Positions 1 through 15,951 are shown, counted from the stretch's first letter. The stretch: DNA of 22,500 bases from Armadillidium nasatum (GCA_009176605.1 SEYY01012619.1:10001-32500); one strand, 5' to 3'. Notes: generated from the sequence alone by a model not told the origin. Numbers and translations are program-made.

Positions 1-299
1 TTTTTCTGGATGCCACATAAACAATTACTGATCACCAAACTGTATAGATTGAGAGAATCGGAGCAAAAACCCGAACTATGGGAGGATAATTTTAAAATGA
101 TCGAATAGGAGGCCGAGTTGAAACCAGCAATAAGACTTATCAGTTTTGAAAATAAAAAGGTATGAATGAATTTGTTTGAAAGTTTGGCTCAATTGTTCTC
201 AATTATTTTATAAATTTTTATAATTTTTTTTTTTATAAAAGTAGAGAGAGATTAATACCAGGAGTATTTATTTGTATATTGTTGGTATTATAGTATTAC
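1..299. other. AT-rich sequence, nothing recognised
   Basis: No ORF of note and no RNA gene is visible. It may include further decayed 3' sequence of the LINE relic to its right, but I cannot align it by eye. Confidence 0.4.
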
Positions 300-2322
<2,023 letters not shown>

Positions 2323-3094
2323 GCATTTCGATGCCACTAACTGGTCTGACTTGCGGTTGTACTTTTCTGATTTCCCATGGAATAATTACTGCTTCCGTGG
2401 GAGAGGTCTCTCGGAATGTGCAGAGCGCATAACCGAGGTGATTCTCTTTGTCATGGAGGTGTACATTCCATATTCTTTCCCTTCTACTGCACCTAATAAA
2501 CCTTAGTTTAACTCTGCTTGTTCTCTTTCTATCCGCCGCAGGGATGATGCCTTCAGGGATTACTGTCGTCTTCAAACTCGAAAAACTCACGCAACTTATA
2601 TTTCATACTGGAATCATGCAAAATCTATACTTCGTGACACTAAAAACTCATTTCTCCGTAGAAAATGCAATAATCTTTCTGGTTCTTCTTCACGCTCTTT
2701 CTAGCATTTTGCAAAAAATGTCAACTCTAACTTTGCTTCTTCCTCTTTTCCACCTGTAGTATCTTCCGACGGTACAAATGCCGTTTTACCTTCCTCTAAA
2801 GCTGAACTTTTCGCTCAAACTTTTGTCTCTAATTCAACCTTAAAAGTTTCCGAAGCTGTTTTTCATCCTACTCCTTCAACCCCCTCCAACTCATTTATGC
2901 CTAAAATTGTAATTTCTTCTTAAACGTCATTTCTGCTCTCTCTGAGCTTAACATTAAAAACGTGAACGGTCCTGATGGTATTCCTCATGTGGTTCTCAAA
3001 ACTTGCGCTCTAACTCTGCCTTGGCAAACTATTTCGTCTCTGTCTTTCTACTTCAACCTTCCCTTCTTGTTGGAAACGTACGCTCATTCAGCCT

Positions 3095-3619
3095 GTGCCG
3101 AAGAAAGGGGACCCTTTTCAACCCTCTAACTATCGTCCTATTTCGTTAAGCTCCGTTCTTTCTAAAGTTTTCGAATCTATCCTTAGCAGTAAGATTTGGA
3201 AACGTCTCAGTTCTTCTAATCTTATCTCTGATCGCCAGTATGGCTTTCGTAAGAAACGCTCTACTGGTGATCTTCTCTCCCTTCTGTCTGACTCTTGGCC
3301 TTCCGCTCTTCGGCATTTCGGTGAATCTTGTGGTGTCACGCTGGACATATCGAAAGCTTTTGACAGAGTCTGGCACAATGCTTTGATTTCCAAACTTTCC
3401 TCTTTCAGTATTTATCCTTCTCTCTGTGATCTCTCCGATTTCCTTTCTTGTCGTTCTATAACAGAATTCGTAGACGGCCACAGTTCATCTTTTAAATCTA
3501 TTAACAGTAGTGTTCCTCAAGGTTCTGTCCTATCCTCAACACTTTTTCTGTTTTTCATTAATGACCTTCTATCTGTTACTTCATCTCCTTTCCACTCCTG
3601 CATTATTCCTTCAATTTGA
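3095..3619 (+). pseudogene. Reverse transcriptase fingers and palm of LINE A, catalytic YADD deleted
   Basis: An open stretch of 174 codons covers RT motifs in order: P-K-K-G-D and S-N-Y-R-P-I-S-L (fingers), D-R-Q-Y-G-F-R-K, motif A L-D-I-S-K-A-F-D (first catalytic Asp) and motif B V-P-Q-G-S-V-L-S. Compared with copy D, about 20 bases are missing at roughly 3598-3605. This deletion removes the Y-A-D-D motif that holds the other two catalytic aspartates and throws the frame into an early stop. RT homology resumes in other frames from about 3620 to 4200, so the original gene was longer. This copy cannot make an active polymerase. Confidence 0.92.
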
Positions 3620-4287
3620 AAGGCGTTCCTCCCAATAGCAATTAATAGATGTAAGGAGGGTAGCCTTGGACCAACTCGTATTTCAAATTGGGGTAGAGAA
3701 AACATGGTCTTTTCAATGCCTAAAAAATTCAATTTTTCCATCTTTCTAATCGACACAATCTTCCCCACATCTATGATACCATCTTTGAAAACACACAACT
3801 TAACCCTTCATCTCTCCTTAATATTCTCGGTGTTTCTTTTTCTCGTGATCTTTCTTGGAAAGATCACATTACTTTTCTTTCTAAACAAGCTTCTAAGAGG
3901 TTAGATGTTCTGAGGCGCCTTCAGAAATTCTTCACTCCACCCCAGTTGCTTTCTATTTAATAGGGGTGTTGTTCGCCCCTTTATGAAGTATGCGTCACAC
4001 ATTTGGGGTGCTTCCACTCATGCAGCTCTCCTTGAGCAGGTGGAGCCTAGGGCTTTTCGTCTTACCAACTCTTCTGCTGTCACTAATTCTCTCCAATCTC
4101 TTTCTGCCTGTCGAATTGTTGCGTCACTCTCTCTCTATACTATTGCTATTACAATGAACACTGCTCTTCTGAACTTTCCCGTAGCATACCTCCTCCATTG
4201 AGAAGGGCTCGTGCGACACGCTTATTTACACACTCTCATCCTTTCTGTGTCCAACTCTCCGACCCCAGTCTACCAGGTTGGAGAGTG

Positions 4288-4289
<2 letters not shown>

Positions 4290-4382
<93 letters not shown>
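4290..4382. repeat. (TA)n microsatellite at the LINE A / LINE B junction
   Basis: An uninterrupted TA run lies between the truncated 3' end of copy A and the truncated 5' end of copy B. Ile-Tyr frames across it are artefacts. Confidence 0.97.
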
Positions 4383-6540
<2,158 letters not shown>

Positions 6541-6550
6541 CGAAACTGAC

Positions 6551-8029
<1,479 letters not shown>

Positions 8030-8960
8030 TGACTGGTCATATCTCAGTAACCATTTGGAGTTATGAACAATTAATTACATATTTGGAATCTGCTTATTAT
8101 TTTCTATTAATTAAAATATATCAAAAATTTTAAAAATTAAAAAAAAAAAAAATATTTTTTTTCCAGTTGCCGCACATCGCCAAATTCAAGGTCATTGATA
8201 AGTGTCACTTCAAAAGTCTTTTTCTCAAGAGCAGCTTGGAATTAGGAAAAACTAATTACAGATTTGGAATCAGTATAGATTTTACTAAAAAAAATGATAA
8301 AAAAAATTTTTACCCCCAAAAGTTGGGAGAAGTACCCCTTTCAGATTATTTGAGTTGTCAGACCTCAGTAACCATTTGGAATTATGAAAAACTAAGTACA
8401 TATTTGGAATCAGGAGAAAATTTGCTATGAAAATATTTCAAAAAAAAAATTAAAAATTAAAAAAAAAAATTCCTTTGAGAGTGATTTGCCAACATTTTCA
8501 AGATCGTTGACATGTGTCACTTGAAAATTCTTTTTCTCAGGAACAGTTCGGAATTATGAAAAACTACATACAGATTTGGAATTAGCATAGATTTTACTAT
8601 ATTACTGACGAAAAAATAAAATAAAAATATTTCCCCCCAAAAGTTGGGGTCTTTCCATGGGAAGGCCTCCTTTTGAGATTTTTTGAGTGGTCATAACCAT
8701 TTGGAATTATGAAAAACTAATTGCATATTTGGAATCAGTAGAAAAATTGCTATAAGACTACGGAAAAACAATTATAGAACTATAAAAAAAAAGATTTTTT
8801 TTTTTGGTGGACATAACTAATGCACCGTTTTTCAAGGTCATTCGACAGATGTCACTTTAAAAGTATTTTTCTCAGGAACCGCTTGGAATTTTAAAAAACT
8901 GATTACAGATTTGGAATCGGCATAGATTCTACTATAAAAATGATGAAAAAAACAGTTACT
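8030..8960. repeat. Nested tandem repeat, about 325-bp units made of two related halves
   Basis: Three diverged units begin with TCAGTAACCATTTGGA or a variant at 8044, 8365 and 8691 (spacings 321 and 326). Each unit has a second, related half containing GTCACTT, TTTTTCTCAGGAAC, CTTGGAATTATGAAAAACT and ACAGATTTGGAATC (about 8191, 8500 and 8838). Both halves share the core GGAATTATGAAAAACTAATT, so the array is built from about six half-units of roughly 160 bp. No coding function is apparent; short open frames inside are incidental. Confidence 0.85.
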
Positions 8961-9180
8961 AGTAAATTTCCCATTAAAATGGATGAACATGCGTTTGGAG
9001 GGTCTCTTTAAGTTAAAAACGTCAGGCGAAATACTAGGGGGTGTTCAGCACCCTAAATAATAAAAAAAAGCTCATAGAAGCTTCTCCTACAAGAGCAAAA
9101 GAAAAAGGAAGTATTACGCTTTAAAAAATTCTATTTTCGAGTAAATAGAAAAAATCTTTTTTAGCGGTTGGAGGGTCCCT
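8961..9180. mobile_element. Possible non-autonomous DNA transposon end interrupting LINE C
   Basis: LINE C homology stops abruptly at about 9181. To its left is TTGGAGGGTCCCT (9174-9186 region), and a near copy TTGGAGGGTCTCTTTAA lies at about 8995, both in the same orientation. Read outward they give AGGGACCCTCCAA next to TTAA, like a transposon terminus with a TTAA target. I find no opposite end to the left, so the element (perhaps including the 8030-8960 repeats) is not delimited. A short hairpin, GGGTG-TTCAG-CACCC, sits at about 9040. Confidence 0.3.
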
Positions 9181-9540
9181 TAATGTAATCCTTCCAAGAA
9201 AGATCGCGATGAGAAGAAACACCAAGAATATTAAGTACCGAAGAAAGTTTGAGTTGGATGTTTTCAAAGATATGAAGTCATAGTTATAAGGAAGATTATA
9301 TCGTTAAAAGATTGAGAAATTAAGATTTTGAGGCATGGAAAACAACCAGATTTTCTTTACCTGAATTAAAGATTAGAAAAAGATCAGAGGTTAACAACTC
9401 CAAGGTCACCCTCTTAGCGTTAATTATTTAATGTTGGGTGAGACATCTTTCAAAATGAAATAAGTAATAAGAAGTCAAACCAGTTTGCAGCATCGAAATG
9501 CCAAAAGTATTTCCATGCACTAGGTTGGGGTTTTTCTTAT
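9181..9540 (-). mobile_element. LINE copy C: small, internally deleted fragment
   Basis: Minus-strand reading matches copy D. Next to the (TA)n tract it has the endonuclease-RT linker with F-W-H-F-D-A-A-N-W (about 9485-9510). It then jumps within the same stretch to the region after the RT active site (cognate of copy D 10780-11060), ending with L-N-I-L-G-V-S and R-D-L-S-W-K near 9190-9230. About 1 kb, including all catalytic RT motifs, is therefore missing. Stops occur throughout. It lies head-to-head with LINE D across the (TA)n tract. Confidence 0.85.
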
Positions 9541-9688
<148 letters not shown>

Positions 9689-10430
9689 TGTTAAACTCTT
9701 TCCTCTTCTGGGTTCCTCCGATCACCTTCTTATCTCTGTATCCTCTTCTATTTCTTCAAGTCTTCCGCAGGAAAGACCCCCTTCTATTGAATGGAAACGT
9801 TTGTGGCATTTCGGTGCCGCAAGCTGGTCGGACTTGCGGTCGTACTTCTTCGATTTCCCGTGAAATGATTATTGTTTCCGTAGGAGGGGTCCCTCGAAGT
9901 GTGCTGAAAAGCATTACAGAGGTGATTCTCTCGAGGCTGGAGGCGTACATTTCATATTCTTTCCATTCTACTAAACCTAACAAACCTTGATTTAACTCTG
10001 CCTGTTCTCGTGGTATTCGCCGCAGGGATGCTGCCTTCAGGGATTACCGTCGTCTTCAAACTCCAGAAACTCACGTTACTTATATTTCATCCCGGAATCG
10101 TGCAAAATCTATTCTTCGTAAAACTAAAAACTCATTTCTCCGTAGAAAATGCAATAATCTTTCTGGTTCCTCTTCTTCCCGTTCTTTCTGGCATTTTGCA
10201 AAAAATGTCAACTCTAACCTTACTTCTTGCTCTTTCCCTCTTTTAATATCTTCCGACGGCATTACTGGTGTTTTACCTTCTTCTAAAGCTGAACTCTTCG
10301 CTCAAACTTTTGCTTCTAATTCATCCTTAGACAATTCCGGAGCTATTCCTCCTCCTTCAACCACCTCTAACTCATTTATGCCTAAAATTAGAATTTCTTC
10401 TAAAGATGTCATTTCTGCTCTCTCTGAGCT

Positions 10431-10462
10431 TAATACTAATACTAATACTAATACTAATATAA
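10431..10462. repeat. Short AATACT tandem repeat at a deletion point in LINE D
   Basis: About five AATACT units. They follow CTCTCTGAGCTT, the same LINE position where the (GA)n array arose in copy F, and directly precede the point where the RT fingers are missing. Confidence 0.9.
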
Positions 10463-10465
10463 TAT

Positions 10466-11588
10466 TTCGGTGAATCTTTTGCTGTGGCACTGGACATATC
10501 GAAAGCCTTCGATATGGTCTGGCACAAAGCTTTGATTTCAAAACTTCCCTCTTTCGGTATCTATCCTTCTCTCTGTGATCTTCTCTCTAATTTCCTTTCA
10601 GGTCGTTCTATAGCAGCTGTTGTAGACGGCCACCATTCTTCTTTTAAATCTATTAATAGTGCTGTTACTCAGGGTTATGTCCTATCCCGAACACCTTTTC
10701 TGTTTTTCATTAATGACCTTCTCTCTATTACCTCATCTGCTATCCACTCCTATGCTGATGACTCCACCCTTCATTATTCCTTCCAGTTTGAAAAACGTCC
10801 CACCCAACAGCAGTTGCTAGACTCAAGAAGGGTAGCCTTGGAGCAACTAACCTCTGATCTTTCTCGTATTTCAAATTGGGGCAGAGAAAACATGGTTGTT
10901 TTCAATACCTCAAAAACTCAATTCCTTCATCTCTCCACTTGACACAATCTTCCACACAACTATGATATCTTCTTCGAAAACACACAACTCAAGCCTTCAT
11001 CTGTTCTTAATATTCTTGGTGTTTCTTTTTCTCGTGATCTTTCTTGGAAAGATCACATTACTTCTCTTTCTAAACAAGCTTCTAATAGGTTGGGTGTTCT
11101 GAGGCGCCTTCAGAATTACTTCACGCCACCCCAGTTGCTTGCTCTGTATAGGGGTCTTGTTCGCCCGTGTATGGAGTATGCTTCGCACATCTGGGGTGGT
11201 TCCACACATGCAACTCTCGTTGAGAAGGTGGAGTCTAGGGTTATTCATCTCATCAACTCTCCTGCTCTTACTAACTCTCTCCAATCCCTTTCTGCTCGTC
11301 GCATTGTTGCGTCACTCTCTCTTTATTATCATTATTACAACAGACACTGCTCTTCTGAACTCTCTCGTCGCATACCTCCTCCATTGAGAAGAGCTCGTTT
11401 CTACACAGTCTCATCCTTTCTCTGTCCAACTCTCCGACCCCAGACTTAACAGCTATGCTCAGTCTTACATATACTCTACCGGTAAAGTCTGGTAGACACT
11501 CCCTTTATCTGTTTTCCCAACTTCCTTTGACTTGCATACTTTCAAACGCCGAGTATCTGGACACGTCGGCCAAAATCGACCAATATAG
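10466..11588 (+). pseudogene. Reverse transcriptase of LINE D lacking fingers, one internal stop
   Basis: From motif A (A-L-D-I-S-K-A-F-D) the frame runs through motif B, here altered to V-T-Q-G-Y-V-L-S instead of V-P-Q-G-S-V-L-S. It continues through Y-A-D-D (codons 10751-10762) to a TGA at 10940-10942. The same frame then continues through L-N-I-L-G-V-S, R-D-L-S-W-K-D-H-I and Y-A-S-H-I-W-G-G to about 11405. There a shift moves the true C-terminus into another frame, with H-P-F-S-V-Q-L-S-D-P and F-K-R-R-V-S, ending at 11586-11588. The fingers (motifs 0-2) are deleted and motif B has lost its Pro, so the product would be inactive despite an intact active-site motif. Confidence 0.92.
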
Positions 11589-12141
11589 ATCTTTCCCAAC
11601 TCTGGTGGAATTTGGTAGGCCTTTTGCCTTTGCCCACCGGAGGAGATATAAAAAAATAGTATGGGGGAATCTTGGAGGGTGCCAGTGCCGGTGCCAAGTG
11701 AGGGGAAAAGTGTGCCAAATGAGGGGAAACTATGTTCTTTCCTGAAGGAGGTGGAGGCCCCCCTCTGAAAGCAAAGGGGGACAAAGCCCCCGTTTGCATG
11801 ACCTTTTGTGAGGCATTTTTAATCTGATATCCGATTAACTAATCGGATAATTTGACATTTAAACGGATAATCCGATAATTAATCGGATAATCCTATAATT
11901 AATCCGGGGAATCCCCTAATTAATTATGTTAATCCCTTACGCCCTGCCCCATTTTCCTTTGACCCTTATATGCTAGTGCCAGGACCAAACTCATGCTCTT
12001 TCCTGAGTTCCATCAGTAGCTTTTTCTTGCAATTCGTAGCACTTTCTAACTTGTGGCACCCCTACTAGGCCATGCTCCCCTTTGCATGAGGGGAGTATTA
12101 GTGTCAGCGACAGATAGGCACTGAGGGTTGATAGGAGTGCC

Positions 12142-12162
12142 AGTGCCAGCGAAGCTGGCACT
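12142..12162. repeat. Perfect 9-bp stem hairpin in the left arm
   Basis: AGTGCCAGC (12142-12150), loop GAA, then GCTGGCACT (12154-12162). It lies in a GTGCCAG-rich section of sub-unit 1. The right arm has a decayed counterpart. Confidence 0.85.
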
Positions 12163-12279
12163 GAGGGTAAAACAATATCCATTGCCTCATTGGCTACATC
12201 CATGAGCCAATCAGGTAGCAGGCACTCTCGGTGATGTACAATTAAAACGCACACACACCTTACCCTGTGACGTCATGCT

Positions 12280-12325
12280 AGCGCTTTCTAGCATTTTCTA
12301 GCACTTTCTAATAATTTCTAGCACG
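12280..12325. repeat. Clustered TTTCTAGCA short repeats
   Basis: Four close copies of CTTTCTAGCA or CATTTTCTAGCA. The inverted arm has matching AGAAAGTGCTAG clusters at about 16739-16773 and 16876-16905. They mark the joints between the arm's sub-units. Confidence 0.8.
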
Positions 12326-12529
12326 TGGCATCCATGCTAGGCTATGCATCCCACTCGGTATGAGGGAATTGCTGTTAAAAACGTTGCAGGACTACGGAAC
12401 ATAAACTTATCAACTTCCATCCTTTCCAAATACATACACAAGAATAAATAAGAATATTTTAAAACAAAAAATATATATACATAGAGTTGGTAAAAGAAAA
12501 CAAAAGGTAATTTTAATTCAAGATTTTGT

Positions 12530-12800
12530 TAACATTTATAATATTATTACTAGAAAATTATACCAATATATCGTTTATTAATATAAATAAAATAATTTCA
12601 CCACTTAACGAAATATCATTTTATTAAGAAATGTCATCACTTAACATCAATTTATTAACTTTTTAATGTTTATAATATTAGCACTTAGCATAGATGATAA
12701 TACAGCTTTTTATTAACATTTATAATATTATCACTTAATATCGTTTTAATAACTTGTTAACACTTACAACATTAGAAAAATTTATAATATTTTCACTTGA
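12530..12800. repeat. Degenerate AT-rich tandem repeat, 50-60-bp spacing
   Basis: The block TATAATATTATCACTTAA and variants recurs at about 12535, 12591, 12635, 12670, 12721 and 12782, often followed by ATCNTTTATTAA. It lies downstream of the leftward gene. TTTATT on the plus strand (for example 12651) gives AATAAA poly(A) signals for leftward transcripts. Confidence 0.6.
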
Positions 12801-12930
12801 AAAATTATTATAAAATAGAATCTAACATATCCCATAAGTTAATAGTTTCTTTTAAATCAATTCTAAAACGAAATTTTTTTTAATGAAAAATACTATTACC
12901 AGGGATATATACTGCTTCGGGGTCCTTAAT

Positions 12931-13655
12931 CTACGGTTTCAGTACCTCGTTGCTCCATCGTACACTGAAATCGAGTCTGTTAGCCTTCTCCATTATTTCA
13001 ATACTTGTAAAGTTGGGATCTTCATTTTTCAGATCTTTATACATTGCATAGATTATTGCATATGCTTTTTCTATATATTCCTCAAATTTAACTGCTTTTT
13101 CCATTTTTGTTTCAAATTCGTCACGTAATTTCAGAAAACCGTATACTTGTGCTGTTCCCCAATAGTAAATCCGTAATTAGTAAATACGTATTCATCTGCT
13201 TTTTTGCAATGCATTTTTAGCTTTAAATCTAAAATTTGAGTTTCGGAGTTTGATGTATACCTTAAGGCAATACGTTTTTCACCTACTATAGGTTTTAAAT
13301 GTGAACAGATTTCGTCTCTGAGTATTTTTGCCTCAAATAATTGGGAATCTTGTTCATAACTCCAGAAATGAAATGTCTCAAAAATTTCTCTCATCTGACT
13401 ATCCGAGATAAGCAATGGTCTAATTTTACTAGGCGTGGCAATGGAACAACTAAAATAATGCCCACCGTTTATTTTTCTCTGAAAGAAGAACTTTATATTT
13501 TCATGCTTGATTTCCCTATTCAGGGGTTCAGGAAATCTAAAACTTGAAGACGCTGGGAGAATCCATCTTGAAACTAAAAGGTAGGAGCAGAACCTAATTC
13601 GGTTATATACGATTTCCTCTTGCCTTTCCCCTGCATTCACCCTCTCAATTCCCAT
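12931..13655 (-). pseudogene. Unrecognised leftward gene with one frameshift (about 241 codons)
   Basis: The ATG at 13655 opens 174 codons ending at 13131. The next minus-strand frame continues with 69 well-formed codons to a TAG at 12931-12933, rich in Glu, Lys and Ala and helix-like (for example F-E-E-Y-I-E-K-A-Y-A-I-I-Y). The two parts overlap in the ACGGTTTTCTG stretch at 13131-13142, so one base change in the T-run explains the break. The first part has alternating hydrophobic and charged stretches, a C-S-H-L segment and a K-M-H-C-K-K basic patch. There is no signal peptide and no membrane segment. I do not recognise the family. It diverges from the rightward genes across 13656-14293. 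A short antisense frame on the plus strand is a shadow. Confidence 0.6.
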
Positions 13656-14293
13656 TAATACTTCTTTTGTGATGAAATATTAAGGTAAATAAAGCTCTTA
13701 TCTGTAAATACGAACACGAACTGTTTATTCTTGATGTCCTAATCCCCTGAAAAGAGACCCCAGGTACTCATGCTTATTAGCCCTTCTTTATAATCACCCT
13801 CATTTCCCTAATCCTCCTACTGTGATGAAATATAAAGATAAATATAACCGAGTTCACTGTGACGTCATAATTATCTGAAAATAGACTCAGGTATCCCGTG
13901 TTCATTTTCCTTTATTCCTTAATCACTCTCATTTCCCTAATCCTTATTTTGCCATAAAATTTTAAGGTAATTTCATGTTAGAACAGAATCTACTCTGATG
14001 TTTTATGACTGAATAAATATCTCGATACGCTTATCATCAAATCAGGTTCCAGCTCTATAGCGACGTCATAAATCTTACTGTATCTTATTGATTAACACGA
14101 AACAATCCGCTTTCTGTTTATACGTGACGTCAGAATCATGAACGTTTCTTATTTTAAAACATGAACCAATCTACTTTCAGTTCAGCATCAGATTCCATGT
14201 GGAGTATATCTTACTTATTTAGTTTATATACCATCTTGATACGAGCAATTTGTTACGTCTTCGTCGTTATATAGCCATAGAAGAAATTGTAAC
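13656..14293. promoter_or_regulatory. Central divergent control-like region between the gene relics
   Basis: This 638-bp stretch separates the leftward and rightward gene relics. It contains the tandem repeat (13668-13960), exact TGACGTCA at 13860-13867 and 14125-14132, and a one-base variant CGACGTCA at 14061-14068. TATATA runs lie at 14224-14231 and 14267-14274, just upstream of the rightward start at 14294. The block AACAATCYRCTTTCNGTT or variants recurs at about 13990, 14102 and 14168. The arrangement suggests a bidirectional promoter, which is inference from motifs and position. Confidence 0.45.
13668..13960. repeat. Two-copy tandem repeat with a third partial copy
   Basis: Copy 1 starts TGTGATGAAATATTAAGG at 13668 and copy 2 starts TGTGATGAAATATAAAG at 13821, giving units of 153 and about 128 bp. 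Both end with CTCATTTCCCTAATCC. A third start, CCATAAAATTTTAAGGTAA, appears at about 13952. Copy 2 carries an exact TGACGTCA where copy 1 reads TTGATGTCC, so the site may have been lost or gained in one unit. Confidence 0.75.
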
Positions 14294-15063
14294 ATGGAAA
14301 ACAAAAATTTCAAAAACTGGTTTCTTTACTATATAAAAAAAATCCAGATGGTCATGAATATTTTATGTGGAACTTACCTAGATCAATCAGAGAGTCCACG
14401 AGTATATATGAGTCCTGAAAAATTAATTGAAATATGCAAACATATTACCAGTTGTATTAGTGATAAATTTAAATCTTATAGTGCAATAAATTAATAAAGA
14501 GAAGTCATCAGTGATGGAAAAGAAACCGAAAATAAGACTCACAACAATGACATTTTCTAAGTGTTGTTATAAGAATGTTGTAGATATAAGAATTTGGCGT
14601 AGATTAAAAGATATAATTGTACCTACTTCACACGGATTTTGTCATACAGACGATGTGCAATTAAAATATCTATTACATATTCAAAAACTAATTGAAAGAA
14701 ACTTAAAAGAAAAGAGTATTTTTTAAGAATATGTCAATACGGCTCATAGTGTTTTATTTCAACCATATCATAAATTGAAAAGATTACATGGTGAATGGAC
14801 AGTATTTAATCATATCATTAGTTCTTTAAACATTGAAGAGTTTACTTTTCATCTCAGAGAACAATGGAGAGAAACTATTTACTTTAATAATGGCGAATAC
14901 CGTAACGTTGATGTTTCAAACCATGATCTATTTACTTATATCACTATAGTCAGAATTGAAAATTTGGAAAAAATACATTACGTATCATGATTTGTGTTAC
15001 TGGGAGTTATGCAAAAACATGTCGGAACATAATCTTGAAACTACGGAAGTCAGCGAACACTAA
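14294..15063 (+). pseudogene. Unrecognised rightward gene 1, broken by two shifts and one stop (about 256 codons)
   Basis: The ATG at 14294 follows TATATAG at 14267. The first frame runs to 14494. The next frame takes over near 14490, runs to a TAA at 14724-14726 beside a T-run, and continues open in the same frame to 14990. A third frame then carries about 30 further plausible codons to the TAA at 15061-15063. Across the breaks the composition stays protein-like: paired Cys (K-C-C-Y), His-rich patches (H-G-F-C-H-T-D-D), I-W-R-R-L-K, several Trp (E-W-T-V-F, R-E-Q-W-R-E-T) and an acidic end. No known domain is visible, and no signal or membrane segment. Likely a dead gene of the inverted-repeat element. 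Confidence 0.6.
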
Positions 15064-15225
15064 TAGAATCATAAATCATTAAAACGTTGTAGAGTTAGGA
15101 CGCATACGAAGACCTCCTCAAATATTTATTTCTCTCGCTGTCTCTACTATGCATGCTTCATAACAACACCAACATAAGGATTTCTCTTTTTTCCATAAAT
15201 TAGTAAGTTTTATTCAATCATTTAT

Positions 15226-15658
15226 ATGAGAGTAGAATCTACAGATGAAGTCTCTGTTCCGACTCGTACTGCAAAAGGAAAATTACTTGTTTTATATAAG
15301 GCCAATAAAGAATTTAATCACCGCATACAGCTCACGATGTCTTCGAAAGAGGATACAGGAACCACAAATTTTAAAATAGTGTTACTGGAGAATATGGGAC
15401 TCCTATTCTACAGGGTTTTATTGAGAAATCTTCATCAAATAGTGAAAAATGTGATTAATGTGGTACGTTTTAAGAATAAAATAACAAAAGTTTATTACAT
15501 TGAAATGCTTACTAAAATTATTATTAACAGATTATAAATTAACTGAGAGTGAAAAAAGAAATTTATTAAAATCCATATTAGAGATTATAATTCGTATCAC
15601 AAATAATATCCCAGTTTTAATTCCTTTTCCTGATGGTGAAGATGTTTGTCGTTATTAA
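15226..15658 (+). pseudogene. Unrecognised rightward gene 2, one frameshift (about 144 codons)
   Basis: The ATG at 15226 (frame open from 15199) gives 103 codons to 15537. A second frame, open from 15485, overlaps it and continues with a natural-looking C-terminus (K-L-T-E-S-E-K-R-N-L-L-K-S-I-L, then I-P-F-P-D-G-E-D-V) to the TAA at 15656-15658. A single-base change between 15485 and 15537, perhaps in the A/T runs, would explain it. The middle is Leu/Ile/Val-rich and helix-like (L-L-E-N-M-G-L-L-F-Y-R-V-L-L). Family unknown. It lies 162 bp after rightward gene 1 in the same direction and may have been a separate gene or a distal part of the same one. Confidence 0.55.
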
Positions 15659-15847
15659 AATAGTATATAATATTCATCAGGTAAAAACATTGTTTTTTCC
15701 TGTACAACCGCCTAACTGTAACTGTGCCGATTATATTGTATTTATTTTATAAAATGTTTTTTGTAAAAATGTATCTTTTAATATGATTATGAATATATTT
15801 AATATTTAAAATTTGTATGTGAATGATTATATTGTTAGTAATTACGT

Positions 15848-15866
15848 AATAAATAAAATAAAATAA
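15848..15866 (+). terminator. Clustered AATAAA poly(A) signals after rightward gene 2
   Basis: TAATAAATAAAATAAAATAA contains two or more AATAAA-type signals, 190 bases after the gene's stop. They are plausible 3' ends for rightward transcripts, but the AT-rich background makes chance occurrence possible. Confidence 0.35.
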
Positions 15867-15951
15867 GACAAATGTTTACATTCCCTCTTTGAATTCTTGA
15901 TATTTCATTTTTTATTTATGCTGAACGTGAAGGTATAAAATGTTCATATAA

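Larger units (their letters stand above)
11655..12375 (+). repeat. Left inverted-repeat arm of the 5.6-kb element
   Basis: From the outside in, it starts AATAGTATGGGGGAATC. A block of short CGGATAATC/GATTAATCGG repeats follows at 11825-11915, then TATGCTAGTGCCAGG (about 11970). Next come two related sub-units, each with a GTGGCAYCC-TGCTAGG core (about 12052 and 12325). Cognate blocks in the right arm, inverted, include 12218-12236 against 16572-16590 (19/19) and 12321-12366 against 16684-16729 (45/46). Sub-unit 1 is complete here while sub-unit 2 is cut short; in the right arm the reverse is true. Confidence 0.88.

Noticed and set aside
13341..13547. 68-codon plus-strand frame, and another at 12883-13128
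   Set aside because: Both are antisense to the leftward gene relic, whose minus-strand frames are continuous across them and better formed.
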